This document shows, piece by piece, positions 1 through 11,140 of a DNA stretch of 64,000 nt. A program made the position numbers and the translations under genes. This stretch comes from Rutidosis leptorrhynchoides (lineage: Eukaryota > Streptophyta > Magnoliopsida > Asterales > Asteraceae). The first letter of the stretch is position 1. Each line of letters opens with the position of its first letter. The notes beneath the pieces are model-generated. The model did not search any database and had not been told where the DNA came from. It saw nothing but the letters and a program-made list of their open reading frames with translations. The stretch is from the NCBI RefSeq assembly GCF_046630445.1, contig NC_092333.1, forward strand, positions 718,882,001 to 718,946,000. Reading direction: 5' to 3'.

Positions 1-703
1 GGATTGATATCTTTATGATTTGAACAATTGGATCTTATTATTTCATGTATTGTTTGGCTAAGAACGACTGTTATTGTGATTTATCATTAGTTAAAGTTGC
101 GGGGATTATTAACTAGTCAACAAGAGTTGAATAAGTAGTGATCTTTACTAGGTTATTGAATGTGAATAGCTTAGGCCTTTGGTTGATTGTATACGGGAGA
201 CCGGTAAAATTGATTAATTAGTAATTAAACTGTGATAGAACTTGGTAATTGTGGAATTGTTAGGGAGACTTAAGAAATTCAAGTCAAATTAATATATTGA
301 TTAATACACTGGTAACTAGATTAGAGAATTAGGATCAACGAGAGTTGGGCTAATGATTTAGTTGATAAATTGTGAGAATCGAGAGATAATCATGGTGTTA
401 CCACCAATACAATTGTTTGAAATGAACTTAACAGCAATCCTGATCCGAGGGAATTGAATCTAAGTGTATACCTTTGTCTTTATTGATTTTAATTCAATCT
501 ATTACGCGTTTAAACTCTAAACAAAATAACCTTAATTTTACTAGAATAATTACAAGTTAAAGTTTCTGATAAAACTGCTCTCTGTGGACGAACTGATCAA
601 TTTTACTTATAAATTGCTACACGATCGGGACTAGTTGCCTGTATTGTGTAATAATTATTGGGTGATATTTACTAGTTATTTTTAGAGTATAAAACACACA
701 TCA
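1..703 (+). repeat. 3' portion of the 5' LTR of Athila element A1
   Basis: AT-rich, non-coding DNA running up to a short spacer and a PBS. The LTR end is placed at about 700-703 (ACACACA or ACACATCA) because the PBS-like TGGTGCCGCTGCC follows at 710. The window opens inside this LTR, so its length and other end are unknown. No gene is seen here. Confidence 0.65.
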
Positions 704-709
704 ACTTTT

Positions 710-730
710 TGGTGCCGCTGCCGGGGAGCG
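710..730 (+). other. Primer binding site and leader of A1
   Basis: TGGTGCCGCTGCCGGGGAGC resembles the Athila PBS (TGGCGCC-type, complementary to a tRNA 3' end), with one base off the usual TGGCGCC. The same block with TGGCGCC occurs on the minus strand at 26491-26510 in element A2, which supports the reading. From here to 1005 is untranslated leader without a credible ORF. Confidence 0.7.
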
Positions 731-1005
731 GTGTTCAGTTGGGAACTTAAGAGCTTTTAGTTACTCGATCCTTTTGTGAGAAGAAATTCTTACAAAAGTT
801 ACTTTTCTGTCATTTTTATATTTCAATTTTATGCCTTGGGTTTTGTTGTGGTTTGATCGCAGGTTAGGTACTAATAACTCTGGAAGCGTCTAGAGTTTAC
901 CACATACGCAGCAAAGCTAAAGAAGAACAGGAAATCGCCGAATGTTTCTTAGAGTTACCTTTTTATATTTCGGACTTTGAATATATCAAGAAGGAAGAAG
1001 ATACG

Positions 1006-2606
1006 ATGGGTGAACCAGCTAGAGGTCAGTCCATGGAAGCTTTAATGAAAGCCACGAGGGCTGGTAATGGATATTTCATTAGACAACCGGCAGTCAACAC
1101 GAATTTTGAGGTCAAAGGAGAGATTCTGAATATGATAACTCATCAGTGCCAGTTCAGGGGTACAGCGAAAGTGGATGCGTTCGAACATCTTCGAAACTTT
1201 AAAAGTATCTGCAACTTGTTCAAGATTGCTCAGGTTGAAGATATCGTTATCTATTTCAGGGTTTTCCCTTGGTCATTGAAAGACGATGCAAAAGACTGGT
1301 TAGAATCATTACCTGAAGGTAAGATCGACAGTTGGACTACAATGGAGAATAAAAATCTGCAGCGTCTCTTTCCAGCTTCAAAGGCTGTGAAATTGCAAAG
1401 TGACAACAACCACTTTGTTCGGAAATCAAATGAGACACTTTATGATGCATGGACTCGGTTCCGTAAAATGTTACGTTATTATCCTCAACACGGGTTGAAC
1501 AATTTTAACAAGGTCCAGATTTTCTACAAGGGTGTCAATGTGCCGACAAGGAAAGAAATTGATATTGCTGCAGGTGGTTCGTCAATGAAAAAGTCTCCGG
1601 ATGAAGCTTACGAGATCATCTCTAAAACAGCTACGTATTCTTACGATTGGCTTCAAGAGATGGATGTCTCTCGCTCTTCTCACGTTGCTAGCACCAAAAC
1701 TAGTGACGAACTTGCTTCAGTTAAGGCTCAAAACTTGCAACTTTTAAAAGACAGATGGAGTCAGTAACTAAAGAACTGCACGCGATAAAGGTTGGTTGTA
1801 AGTTATGTCAGGGGCCACATCTTACGAAAGATTGTGATCAAGCATCAATGGAGGAACATGCTAATTATCTGGGTTATGTGAAAAAGGGTGATTTTACACT
1901 TAGTGAATTTCCGGGTGGTAGGCAGTTTTTCAACCAAGTGGGTAACACGAGTGGTACTAATTATCAGAACGGTAATCAGGTTTATCAGGGTAATCAGAAA
2001 ACATATCCATACAGGTCGCCTGGGTTTAATAACAGAAACCATCAAACACCACCGAGAAATTTTCTGAAACTTATGCAACCAGTTCAGCAGCCAGAAAATA
2101 AGATGCCTCCGTTGGAAGAATTGCTAAGGGGTTTCATTATGAAAACTAACGAGAGTATTACTGCTCTAAGACAGGATGGTGAGTCAACAAATCAGTAGGT
2201 TAGGAGTCAGCAGGCCTCGATTCAGAACTTGGAATGTGATGTGGGTCGTATTGCTCAGTCTTTATCGGAGAGACTACTGGGTACTCTCCCATCTAACACG
2301 CAGTCTAATCCGAACAACAAAGGACCGGTTAGAAATGAGCATGTGAATGCCATAACCACCCGAAGTGGTTTGGTTATTAACGAGGAGATACCGAAGTCTC
2401 CTCCTATCTTTTCTACTATTGTTTCTCCTAATGTTTTGCAGGTACCTACTAACGAGGAAGCTAAGAAGGATGAATCTAAGGTTGACGAGCCAAAAGTTCA
2501 AGAGCAAAAGAAATATGATCCACCAGAGATCATGACTAAAGCACCGCCGTTAGAAGTGTACAAAGCGCCGGTTCCGTATCCTAAAGCCTTAAAAAAGATA
2601 ATCTAG
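1006..2606 (+). pseudogene. gag: Athila gag polyprotein, broken
   Basis: Capsid/nucleocapsid precursor of A1. The first frame (1006-1767, ATG at 1006) has the plant gag core: the FRGTAKVDAFEHLRNF region, then FPWSLKDDAKDWLESLP and the RFRKMLRYYPQHGL helix region. A frameshift near 1745-1755 moves the reading to 1755-2198, which carries a short Cys/His cluster (CKLCQGPHLTKDC) of the kind seen in Athila gag. An in-frame TAG at 2196-2198 interrupts it, and the same frame continues at 2229-2606 through the NAITTRSG segment and an acidic/proline-rich linker. A second frameshift separates this from the protease. Dead copy; particle assembly is the family role, not shown here. Confidence 0.8.
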
Positions 2607-2632
2607 CAACTCAATATCAGAGGTTCTTAGAT

Positions 2633-3237
2633 ATGATCAATCAAATTAGTGTGAACATGCAACTGGCAGAAGTGATAAAAGGAATGCCCAACTACAGGAA
2701 GTTTCTAAAAGACTCGATATCGTCGAAAGGTAAGTACCAAGAGGTATCGGCCACATTCCTCAATGAGGCGTGTTCGACCATTTTGCAGAAGCAAAACTTA
2801 CCTCCTAAATTGGGAAATTCGGGTAGTTTTATCATCCCTTGTCTATTGGGTGATTCGGTAGTGTACGATGCACTAGCCGACCTAGGGGCAAGCGTTAATT
2901 TAATGCCTTGTTCATTGTATTTGAAACTTGGCCTAGGAGATTTAAAACCATTAAGGATGGGGATCCGGTTGGATAACCATTCTTTTGACACCCCTATCGG
3001 TATAGCCGAAGACTTAATAGTGAAAGTAAACAACCCTTGTCTGAATAGGGAGCTATTTGTCTTTCTGACCGATTTTGTAGTGCTTAAAATGAAAGAGGAC
3101 ACTAAAGTGCCAATCATTCTAGGTCGACCTTTCGTAAACACCGCAGATGCTATCATCCATGTCCAACAAAATACATTAAGTATAGGTGTGGGGGACGAAA
3201 GAGTGATTTATCTTGTAGATAAGGCCATGAAACAACC
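2633..3237 (+). pseudogene. Athila retropepsin-like protease segment, interrupted by the Tat insertion
   Basis: Aspartic protease part of the A1 polyprotein. The active-site region reads ADLGASVNLMP, the DLG variant usual in Athila rather than the DTG/DSG of most retropepsins. The flap/C-terminal signature PIILGRPFVNTADAIIH follows about 85 residues later. The A1 frame runs into the Tat LTR at 3238: the last host codons are K-Q-P, and after the insertion the frame restarts Q-P-K at 13219, the overlap being the 5-bp target duplication. The apparent ORF tail to 3289 is read from LTR sequence and is not A1 protein. Confidence 0.8.
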
Positions 3238-3847
3238 TGATCAAGCATATTTTCACGAGGTCAAGGTGAACCTACGCTTGAGTGCATAATGGGGTTAAGG
3301 ACTAACAACATTTGGACATCCGACGCTTAGTCAAGGATAACCCACATCAGTATCATTTTGATTACGACAGGGTGGCCGATTTGAGAGTCCCCCAACAACC
3401 CAGCATACGGGGTTGAGTGGCCCAAAGACATGAAGGTTTTACAGTTCGAGTCATACCTGAAAGTCTTTAAGATCGTATAAAGCTTTGTTTGTACGATGTA
3501 GATATGTATGTTGTTGTTACGTATGAGTAAAACGAATATCTTTTTAGGGTTTATGAGCTATGTATTTATAGGCTCGTGAATTGGGGTTTCGATAGAATCT
3601 CTTCCCTAATTAAATGCAATCTTATCCTAACTAACTTTTGTTATTTAAGGAAAAGAAGCTGAATTGATAATACGTACATTCTTCTAGAATATACTGAACC
3701 TTATGCAAGTATACGAAACTCGCATCAGATGATATAGGCGCATAGAGTGCGGCTATACCTGTACCATATACCTTGCGTGGCAGTTTGTGTGTGGTTCAGG
3801 GCTTGGGATGCGTAGTCTGTATAGTCTTGCGGATATGCGTATCATTA
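3238..3847 (-). repeat. 3' LTR of the Tat element
   Basis: 610-bp copy alignable along its whole length with 12606-13218. On the plus strand it starts TGATCAAG and ends GTATCATTA. The outer boundary is fixed by the TSD CAACC at 3233-3237. On the minus strand the inner end follows a purine-rich run with GGGGG (polypurine tract, 3848-3862). It contains a TATTTATAG stretch (about 3560-3570) that could serve as a U3 TATA box. Confidence 0.85.
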
Positions 3848-4285
3848 AGTCCCCCGAGTTCGATGTTTTATACAATGAAAATTAGTGTATGACGTCGAAC
3901 TAGTAAGAAAAATGTACACATAATGAACCACGACAATACCCTTGAACCAAATTAGCGTGCTTAATATTTCCCTTAAAAATCCCAGTTGGATTCTAAATGT
4001 AAACAGACAATGCATAAGATTATTTAAATATATATGCGTAATCGGATACTATATTAGCATTAAATGCAATGTATGCGTGCAGTCACCAAACTTTCTTTTC
4101 GGCTGCATTTCCTGCACCCGAGGGGACAACTGTCACTGTTTACTGAAAAGGTAATGATTGTAATTATGAAACCGCCTATTGATGCTAACGTGCACCAGAC
4201 ATCTTAACAAAGTGTTTAGCTTAAAATTGATACACGTGTACGGCTACCATTATACCATTGTTACCTTTTGACTCCCGTATTTTCC
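3848..4285. other. Tat 3' non-coding region: polypurine tract and upstream region of the antisense ORF
   Basis: The first 15 bases (3848-3862) read on the minus strand as a G-rich tract directly before the 3' LTR, the expected position of a polypurine tract. The rest is AT-rich with no ORF of interest. It lies upstream of a TATA box that points toward the antisense ORF, so it may act as its promoter region. Confidence 0.5.
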
Positions 4286-4296
4286 CTATAAATAGG
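4286..4296 (+). promoter_or_regulatory. TATA box of the Tat antisense ORF
   Basis: CTATAAATAGG on the plus strand, a near-consensus plant TATA box, lies about 200 bp upstream of the antisense ORF start at 4489. A pyrimidine-rich stretch follows (4320-4365). Retrotranscription runs on the other strand, so this would be an independent promoter. Position and sequence are seen; activity is inferred. Confidence 0.5.
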
Positions 4297-4488
4297 ATTT
4301 TGGCTTTTTCGTATCTCACAATCTTTTCCCTTTTAAGTCATTTAACCCTTTTCATCTTCTTTTGCTAGAACCTGTACCTGACTGTAAAAAAGGCATATTT
4401 CATACTCGTATACTTTACATTATACTATGTAACCTTAGTTACATATTTTATGTATCACTCATATGTTGTTCTGATTTTGATTTTGCAG

Positions 4489-5626
4489 ATGAAGATGGAA
4501 TATTATGCACCCATTCCCACTATCGACTCCAGTAACCATTCCAGTTCGCCAGTCAGTCACTCGGACACAATACCTTCACTATACCGAAATCCAGATGCCA
4601 GAGTCTTGGGTAACCACAAAAGGTTATATGATGAAGGTATTAATATTGACCGTCTGAAGTTTTATTCAAACTCGACTTTAAGTTTTTATACACCATTTTT
4701 ATCGTATTTTGCAGGTCCAAGTGGTGTATCCCATCATTCTAAGCGCGTATGCCCGAATCCTGATGATTCATCTTTACTGATTCCGAACGTGAATGAGTTC
4801 ATCAAGGTTCCCCTTTCCGGTGTTTGCAGAACAGTTCTCTTTTTTACAAACTTGTGTCCCCCAGCAGTTAGTCCAGAAATTCTCCTCACTTTCTCCTTCC
4901 GAAGAACTTTATATGGACACACAGTCGACACTTTTCAACCTTGACAAGGATCTGAATCTCTTGCAACATAAATCTGCTGCACTTGCTCAACCACCACCGC
5001 CGTCAACATTAGAAACTTCTAAAATAAGTGCCTTGCAAGAGGACATGCAAAGCTAATTGCCCAACTTGCGGTCACTGTGACCGCGCATGTACAGGCAGAA
5101 GAGCGGATATATGTCATGATATTTAAAACGCAGCAAGAGGAGGATCAGCATGTTGCTGAAAAAAGGTTTATGGAGTCTGAGATTGAGTCACTGCCTGCGA
5201 AACTGAAGGAATCAGAGAGCCATGTCGTGTTTTTAAATGAAAGCTTCAGTGACTAGATTTCATCCCAAGAATTGTGGGGTGCGAAGCATGATACTATAAA
5301 GGCGGAGTACGACATTCTCCGAAAGGGTCTTCCCACTTTAATCCAGCATGCACTTGACTGCAAAGTGGTCGAGCAGCATTTTGGCGCAGCTATGGTTTCT
5401 GTTCGCACTTATGAGCCTACCCTTTTTTGGAATGTCATTTGCCGAGAAATGTTTTTTACCCCCTGTGATTCCCCCGAGCATTGCTAAGCTGCTTACTGAT
5501 GGAGCCAAAGAAAGGTGTGAAGAAGCTTGTGCCCGACTTGAGCAAATCCCGATCCCCCGTCTACAATTTCTCATCAATGATCCCACCATCTCCGCTCAGA
5601 AGATAATCAATGACAAACTCGACTGA
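4489..5626 (+). pseudogene. Antisense ORF of the Tat element (aORF), degraded
   Basis: Plus-strand reading frame between Tat integrase and the 3' LTR, opposite to gag-pol. The start MKMEYYAPIPT follows a perfect acceptor (TTTTGCAG, 4481-4488). Coding runs to 4636, where GAAG is followed by gtatta; a pyrimidine-rich stretch and TTTTGCAG end a candidate 78-bp intron at 4714, and the same frame continues with GPSGVSHHSKR. Frameshifts and stops then break it (TAA at about 5056, TAG near 5256). Later fragments are charged and helical (LPAKLKESESHV), suggesting a coiled coil, and the frame ends at TGA 5624-5626. Antisense ORFs of unknown function are known in Tat/Retand elements. Confidence 0.55.
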
Positions 5627-6660
5627 GTTTGTTAAGTTACCCAGGACGGATATTATTTATCCATGCTTGGGTAGCTTTTTTTGCAAGTGAGGGATGGGCC
5701 TTGCACCCTTGGAGGTTTCACATCCCTATATTATATTTTTCTTTTATGTTTAAAGCAGGGTATGCGTCTGATCGATGCGTGCGAGGATGGCATATTCTCC
5801 TTAGTGTATGGAAATCATTCCAGCCAATGTCACCCCCCCCCCCCCCTTTTTTTTTACATTAGCACATATTAGGTCGAATTTTGGTACGTGTCCCGCTTTT
5901 ATGCTAAGCGGTTGACTTTACATCTTTTATCTAACTGTAATTTGTTAGCTTCGACTGAATATAATTGGATATCTCTTTTGGTTAAAGTGCAATTATTGCA
6001 TTTTTATGAAGTCACTATGGCGGTTATAATGATTCATTACAATATTATGCATTCAATAACTCTTATTTAGAATAAATGCCATGACTTCATGACAGGAGCG
6101 ACCCCTCAATCGTTTCATGATCTTTTTATTCTTGCGCTAACAATCCAATGTTATACGCAAAAGTAAGCAAACCAATTCTTATAAATTTATACTCAAGAGT
6201 TTTATAAAAATTTTATAAGTGTGTACGCGTATACAATCCAATGTAATTTGCCCGTACTATAGACAAACCAATGTCTATACTCAAGAGTCTTCCGGCCACG
6301 CCAATGTCTGGGTTATTTAAACAAGTAAACCAAACTTGTGTTTTATAGTCTAGACTGTGCAAGTCTCCGTCTTGCGCGGTGTACGAGCGTTTGAAACAAA
6401 CCAATGTTTTACTACTGTCACCATTAAAAAATAGTATTAGTAACCAAACTAAACTATGCCACTTGAGACTCAGAGTGTGTCCCTGTGCAGCTTAAAGGGC
6501 ATGCAATCAACAAATATAAAAAATGCACAAGTTATTGGCTTAAATTGCATGATTCAATTTATTTCAAACATATCATTTGACCAATGGAAAATAAAAATTT
6601 ATATAAAAAAACAAAAACTCTAAACAGTTATTTGGGGTGATCAATCCCTCTGTAGTTTTT
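5627..6660. other. Tat internal non-coding stretch with a homopolymer junction
   Basis: Just over 1 kb between the end of the antisense ORF and the integrase end. A run of 14 C (5833-5846) is followed by 9 T (5847-5855). Near 6130-6420 the phrases caatccaatg, aaccaatg and aaaccaatg recur at irregular spacing, a loosely repetitive segment. No credible coding region seen. Confidence 0.5.
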
Positions 6661-7755
6661 TCATATGTAGCACCGTTTCAGTGTTTGCGCATGCCATGTG
6701 CATTTTATTGCTTTTCCATCTAAACTTGCTAGTCGATACGCCCCTGTATCGCTTACGCCAATAACCTTGTATGGTCCTTCTGATTTAGGTCCGAGTTTAC
6801 CCCTGCTTGCTTCATTTTTTCGCCACACCAAGTCATCCAATTGGAAAGATAATGGTTGTACGCGCTTATTATAGTAGCTTGCGATTCTTTGTTTGTTGAT
6901 TGCTTCTTTTATGGCCGCCATTTCCCTGCGCTCTTCAACTAAGTTTAGATTTTCACGCAGTTTTTCGCTATTGCTACTTTCATCGAAGGAAGCTATCCGC
7001 ATAGTTGGCACATTTATTTCTGCTGGTATTACAGCCTCGGACCCGTACACCAAACTGAAAGGTGTTTCATTGGTCGTGCCTTTTGGAGTTGTGCGGTGTG
7101 CCCACAGTACATTCGGCAGTTCATCTATCCAACCCCTTCAGCACAATCCAAGCCTTGCTTTGATTCCTAAAACGATATCCCGATTTGTGACCTCACACTG
7201 ACCATTCGCCTAGGGGTGTGCGACTGATGTGAATGTTTGCTTTATGTTCAGCTCTTGGCACCAATTGCTGAATGGATTACCTTCAAACTGTGTACCATTG
7301 TCACTTACTATTTCATTTGATATTCCAAACCGACAGACGATGTTTTTTCATACGAAATTTTGGATTTGCTTGCCCGAAATTGTTTTCAGCGGTTTGGCTT
7401 CTACCCACTTTGTAAAATAATCAATGGCCACTACCAAAAACTTTACACCTCATGGTCCTGCGAGGAATGGCCCCACTATGTCAATTGCCCATTTGTAGAA
7501 TGGCCATGGAGACACAATCGGTATCATTGGATGTCGCGGAGCTTTGCTTACCGGTGCGTGCAGCTAACACGACTGACATTTGCGTATCACCTCTGCGGCA
7601 TCTCTGTACATTGACGGCCAATAGTATCCAAACCGCATTATTTTGAACACAACTGTTTTGTGTCCTGAGTGCAATGCGCACATTCCCTCGCGCACTTCCC
7701 TTATGATCGACTCTGCTTGAGTTGGATTAAGACACCGTAAATGGGGTCCCAGGAA
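6661..7755 (-). pseudogene. Tat integrase, broken
   Basis: Integrase part of the Tat polyprotein (DNA insertion). The zinc-binding N-terminal domain is visible at about 7740-7564: ALHSGHKTV supplies the histidines and ends RKCQSC supply the cysteines, with the FGYYWPSMYRDA helix between. The catalytic core (about 7560-7054) is read only in pieces across frames. The C-terminal part is clean (7053-6661): MVYGSEAVIPAE, then VQPLSFQLDDLVWRK and the GPYKVIGVSDTGAYRL fold region. Several frameshifts and stops; not functional as written. Confidence 0.8.
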
Positions 7756-7974
7756 AGACTTTCTGTATAGAATTCCTTTGTCTAACAAATACATTGGAGC
7801 TTTCATCTTAATCTTTCTTGCTTCTATTGAATCTATCGGCAATGTACCTTTGTTCAGAAATTCTACTATCGGTGTCATCCAACTATGCTCTTCTTCTTCA
7901 ACTGCGGCGGATACACCATCTGTCTCAATGGATTTTACTTTCACTTTCTCTACCCAAATTTCTTTCTTAAAATG

Positions 7975-8370
7975 GATGAATGTTAAGGCGGCTAATTTAC
8001 TTAGCGCATCCGCCTTTTTATTCAATGTTCTTGAAACCTGAGTTATCTGGAACAAATCAAAGTCCACCGCGAGCTCTTGCACAAGTTTAAGATACTTTTG
8101 CATTGATTCATCATGTGCTTCGAATATCCCGTTGAATTGGTTTGCAACTAGCTATGAATCAACATATACTGACAGCTCTTTTACCTCCAAATATTTTGCT
8201 ACCCGCATTCCGGATAACAATGCTTCATACTCAGCTTCATTATTTATTACAAGGAAGCTAAAGCGCAGCACGAAGGTATATTCTTCTCCTTCTGGACTTT
8301 TTAGGACTATTCCTACCCCGGAGCCTTCTGGACCACAAGCCCCATCTGTGTGCATTTCCCACAGCTGTTC
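7975..8370 (-). pseudogene. Second (archaeal-like) RNase H domain of the Tat element
   Basis: Reading right to left, TDGACGPEGSGVGIVL gives the first acidic residue, NNEAEYEALLSGMRVA the glutamate, and VYVDS the next aspartate. An in-frame TAG follows VYVDS (8150-8152). The domain then resumes with QVSRTLNKKADALSKLAAL at about 8040-7980, holding the last conserved aspartate. A second RNase H downstream of the ordinary one is diagnostic of Tat-lineage gypsy elements. Confidence 0.75.
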
Positions 8371-8983
8371 GGGAGGAGGTGGTATTTCTTTTGATTCATG
8401 CTAGACTTCGATATCTCCGGCTGTTTCAGCCAGATAATCTGCTAGGACTTGCCCTTTTACCGCACATCTTGGTAAAAAGCTTATCTCATGCTCACCTAAT
8501 TCAATAGCCCATTTAGCCATGCGACCAGAATTTTCTGGTTTATATAGCACCTACTCAACAAGTATCAGCGAATGTAAATTTGCTAGAATTTATCAAGCAA
8601 TTTTAAGTTTTTTAACAATACGTTGATTCTTGTCATACCAGCTTTATGGGTTGATATTTTAGGACCATTATTGGATGCACTTGGAAATATCTTCTTTAGC
8701 GTCTAGCTGTATGCACGAGTGCATAAACCAGTTTTTTAATTGCAGGGTAGTTTAATTCGCTTCCTGTTAAAGCTTTACTAACAAAATATACAGGCATTTG
8801 TACCTGTCCGCATAGCATAATCACATAATTTTAAATGTCTACTGATTAAAAATTAGCTATTTTTAAGTTTATAGTGCGTACATGTCCCCTGTCCGCTATC
8901 AATACTGAACTTATCGCTTCTTTCGATGCTGCTAAGTAAAGTATCAGCGTTTCTCCCGCAATCGGCGCAGTCATTGTCAGCAA
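8371..8983 (-). pseudogene. First RNase H domain of the Tat element, heavily degraded
   Basis: Continues from RT on the minus strand. Readable pieces include PVYFVSKALTGSELNY and the following helix KKLVYALVHTARR, which are the usual RNase H phrases of gypsy elements, but several stops and frame changes occur within 600 bp. No intact domain. Confidence 0.65.
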
Positions 8984-10888
8984 TTATTTTAACAACATTT
9001 TCATTTCTTGAAACGCTACTTCTACTTCCTCTATCCATTTAAAATCCGTCTTCTTTAAGCAATTCTTTAATGTCCCGAAAAAGGGGAGCGATCGCTCTGC
9101 AGATTTTGATAAGAACCTTGTTAATGCCGCTAATCTACCCGTTAAACTTTGCACCTCTTTTTTATTTCTGGGCGACGGCATATTTTTGATTGCCTCTATT
9201 TTCTTTGGGTTTGCGCGTATCCCGCGCTCAGTTATTATATGGCCAAGAAACTTTCCTTCCTCTTCTCCAAAACTGCACTTCGACGGATTGAGTTTCATAT
9301 TTATCTTTCTCAACGATGCAAACGTTTCTAATATATCTTCAAACAAACCTTGTTCTGTTGTGCTTTTTATCACCAAATCATCAACATATGCTTCTAAATT
9401 TATGCCAATCTGACCTTTGAAAGCCTCATCTATTACGCGTTGATATGTTTCCATGGCATTCTTTAAACCAAATGGCATCTTTATGTAGCAGTATATTCCT
9501 TGGCTTGTGTGAAAGGCAGTTTTATCCTCATCTTCTGCTGCCATCTGTATCTGATGATATCCTTTGTACGCATCCAGAAAACATTTATATCGAAAGCCTG
9601 CTAGTGACTCAAATTTCCAGTCTATCTCTGGTAGAGGATAATTGTCTTTGGGACAGGCTTTGTTAATGTTCGTAAAGTCAACACATATGCGCCAAGACCC
9701 ATCACGCTTTTTTACCAGTATCAGGTTTGCTACCCGTGTTTGGTACCTTACTTCTCGTAATATGTTTGCTTTGACCAATGTGTCAACTTCCGCCTTCAAC
9801 CATTCACTTCTTTTGGGTGCCATACCGCGTTTCTTTTGTCGCACTGGTGTCAGACTTGCATTTACATTAAGTTTATGCTCAGCAATTTCTCTTGGTACGC
9901 CAGTCATATCTGCTTCTTTCCATACAAAGACATCCGTATTAGAAGCTAATATGTTACGAAGCTTAAACTTTGTTTCCTCAGACAATCCTCTGCCGATTTT
10001 AATTTTTTGTTCTGGATATCGCGGATTTACGATAATCATGCAGCTTTGAAGCTGTTCTGCCTCACTTGGCTGTTTTTCTGCTTGTTCCACAGCTGTAACA
10101 CTTGCATCTTGTTTTTCTGACCTTATCGTTGCAATTCCTAATGGTGTTTGGAATTTGATAAGGCCATGCACTGTGGAAGGGATAGCTGCTAACTTTTGCA
10201 GGGTTGTGCGTCCTAAGAGCGCATTATATTTCGAGTAAGACCTTACTACATCAAATTCTACTGTTGTACTCCTTACCAATTTCTTATTATCATCATCTAC
10301 CAGCTCTAGCTCTAATTCGATGATCCCAATTGGCCATGCGGACTCTCCAGAAAATCCTGATAATGCGATACTAGGAGCTACTAGCTTGGCTCGCACCGCT
10401 CCTGGAAACAAGCGGAAACAATGTTCGTACATTATATCTACACCACAGTCGGTGTCTGTATGCAGTCGCTTTATGATGTATCTGAAGCTTTTAACGCGTC
10501 CTTTAATTGTGATGGGTGCATCCGAGGGTTCCTGTGCTATGGCCGGGAATATGATGAGAGTGTTTACCCACTCTTCAGATACTTCTAACTTCTGTCTCTG
10601 ATTTGCTCGTCCGCTGGCTACCATATTAATGGTAATATCCGTTTCCCTTCCATCATTCTTCTTTTGCCACGGGTATTCTTTTTCTCCTTTCGGCTTCTCA
10701 CTTGATGTTTTTACACTTTTCTTCAAGTGTTGTAATCTTCCTCTTTTAAGTTCAACAACCACCTTTATGATTAGATGCCGACATTCATTGGTTTCATGAC
10801 TATAATGGTCACGAAAATCGCAGAATTTGCTTGTCTCTGTTCCCAAATTTTGACAAAGGTACTGAGGGGATGAAGCTTTTGCATACAC
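8984..10888 (-). CDS. pol: Tat gag-end/protease/reverse transcriptase, 634-residue open fragment
   Basis: Longest open frame in the window, a fragment of the Tat polyprotein rather than a free-standing gene; its ATG is fortuitous. Near the N-terminus CDFRDHYSHETNEC is a degenerate zinc-knuckle of the Tat gag type. A retropepsin-like region follows (about 115-260), with KYNALLGRTTLQKL as its C-terminal signature; the usual DxG site is altered (HTDTDCGVDIMYE). RT spans about 330-600: PVRQKKRGM, RICVDFTNINKACPKD, PFGLKNAMETYQ, and the catalytic AYVDDLVIKS with both aspartates present. The frame stops at the RT connection (MKMLLK), before RNase H. RT would copy element RNA to DNA in virus-like particles; no complete enzyme set is encoded here. 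Confidence 0.85.
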   Translation of the reverse strand: MYAKASSPQYLCQNLGTETSKFCDFRDHYSHETNECRHLIIKVVVELKRGRLQHLKKSVKTSSEKPKGEKEYPWQKKNDGRETDITINMVASGRANQRQKLEVSEEWVNTLIIFPAIAQEPSDAPITIKGRVKSFRYIIKRLHTDTDCGVDIMYEHCFRLFPGAVRAKLVAPSIALSGFSGESAWPIGIIELELELVDDDNKKLVRSTTVEFDVVRSYSKYNALLGRTTLQKLAAIPSTVHGLIKFQTPLGIATIRSEKQDASVTAVEQAEKQPSEAEQLQSCMIIVNPRYPEQKIKIGRGLSEETKFKLRNILASNTDVFVWKEADMTGVPREIAEHKLNVNASLTPVRQKKRGMAPKRSEWLKAEVDTLVKANILREVRYQTRVANLILVKKRDGSWRICVDFTNINKACPKDNYPLPEIDWKFESLAGFRYKCFLDAYKGYHQIQMAAEDEDKTAFHTSQGIYCYIKMPFGLKNAMETYQRVIDEAFKGQIGINLEAYVDDLVIKSTTEQGLFEDILETFASLRKINMKLNPSKCSFGEEEGKFLGHIITERGIRANPKKIEAIKNMPSPRNKKEVQSLTGRLAALTRFLSKSAERSLPFFGTLKNCLKKTDFKWIEEVEVAFQEMKMLLK

Positions 10889-11140
10889 CCTCTGTAGCTA
10901 AAATTTCCTTTGGTGTTTTTGTGAGGTCTTTTATTAATGCAGCATTATCGGTGTGGTTGATTTTGAACCTCTAACTTCCTCCCCCTTTGTTGTTATTAAA
11001 CTTGCGATATTTATCACTATTGTAATTACCATTCCTGGTGGCCCACTACTACCATAGCGCTTGCCAGACTGTGATCCTCTTCCCTGCATTCGATATTAAT
11101 CATCATCGATATCCATGTTTGAAGAGGTATTTCTACAATT

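Noticed and set aside
5629..6070. Short plus-strand frames after the Tat antisense ORF
   Set aside because: They run through the C/T homopolymer and AT-rich text; no continuity with the antisense ORF.
9149..10601. Several plus-strand frames opposite Tat RT
   Set aside because: Shadow frames of the intact minus-strand RT coding region.
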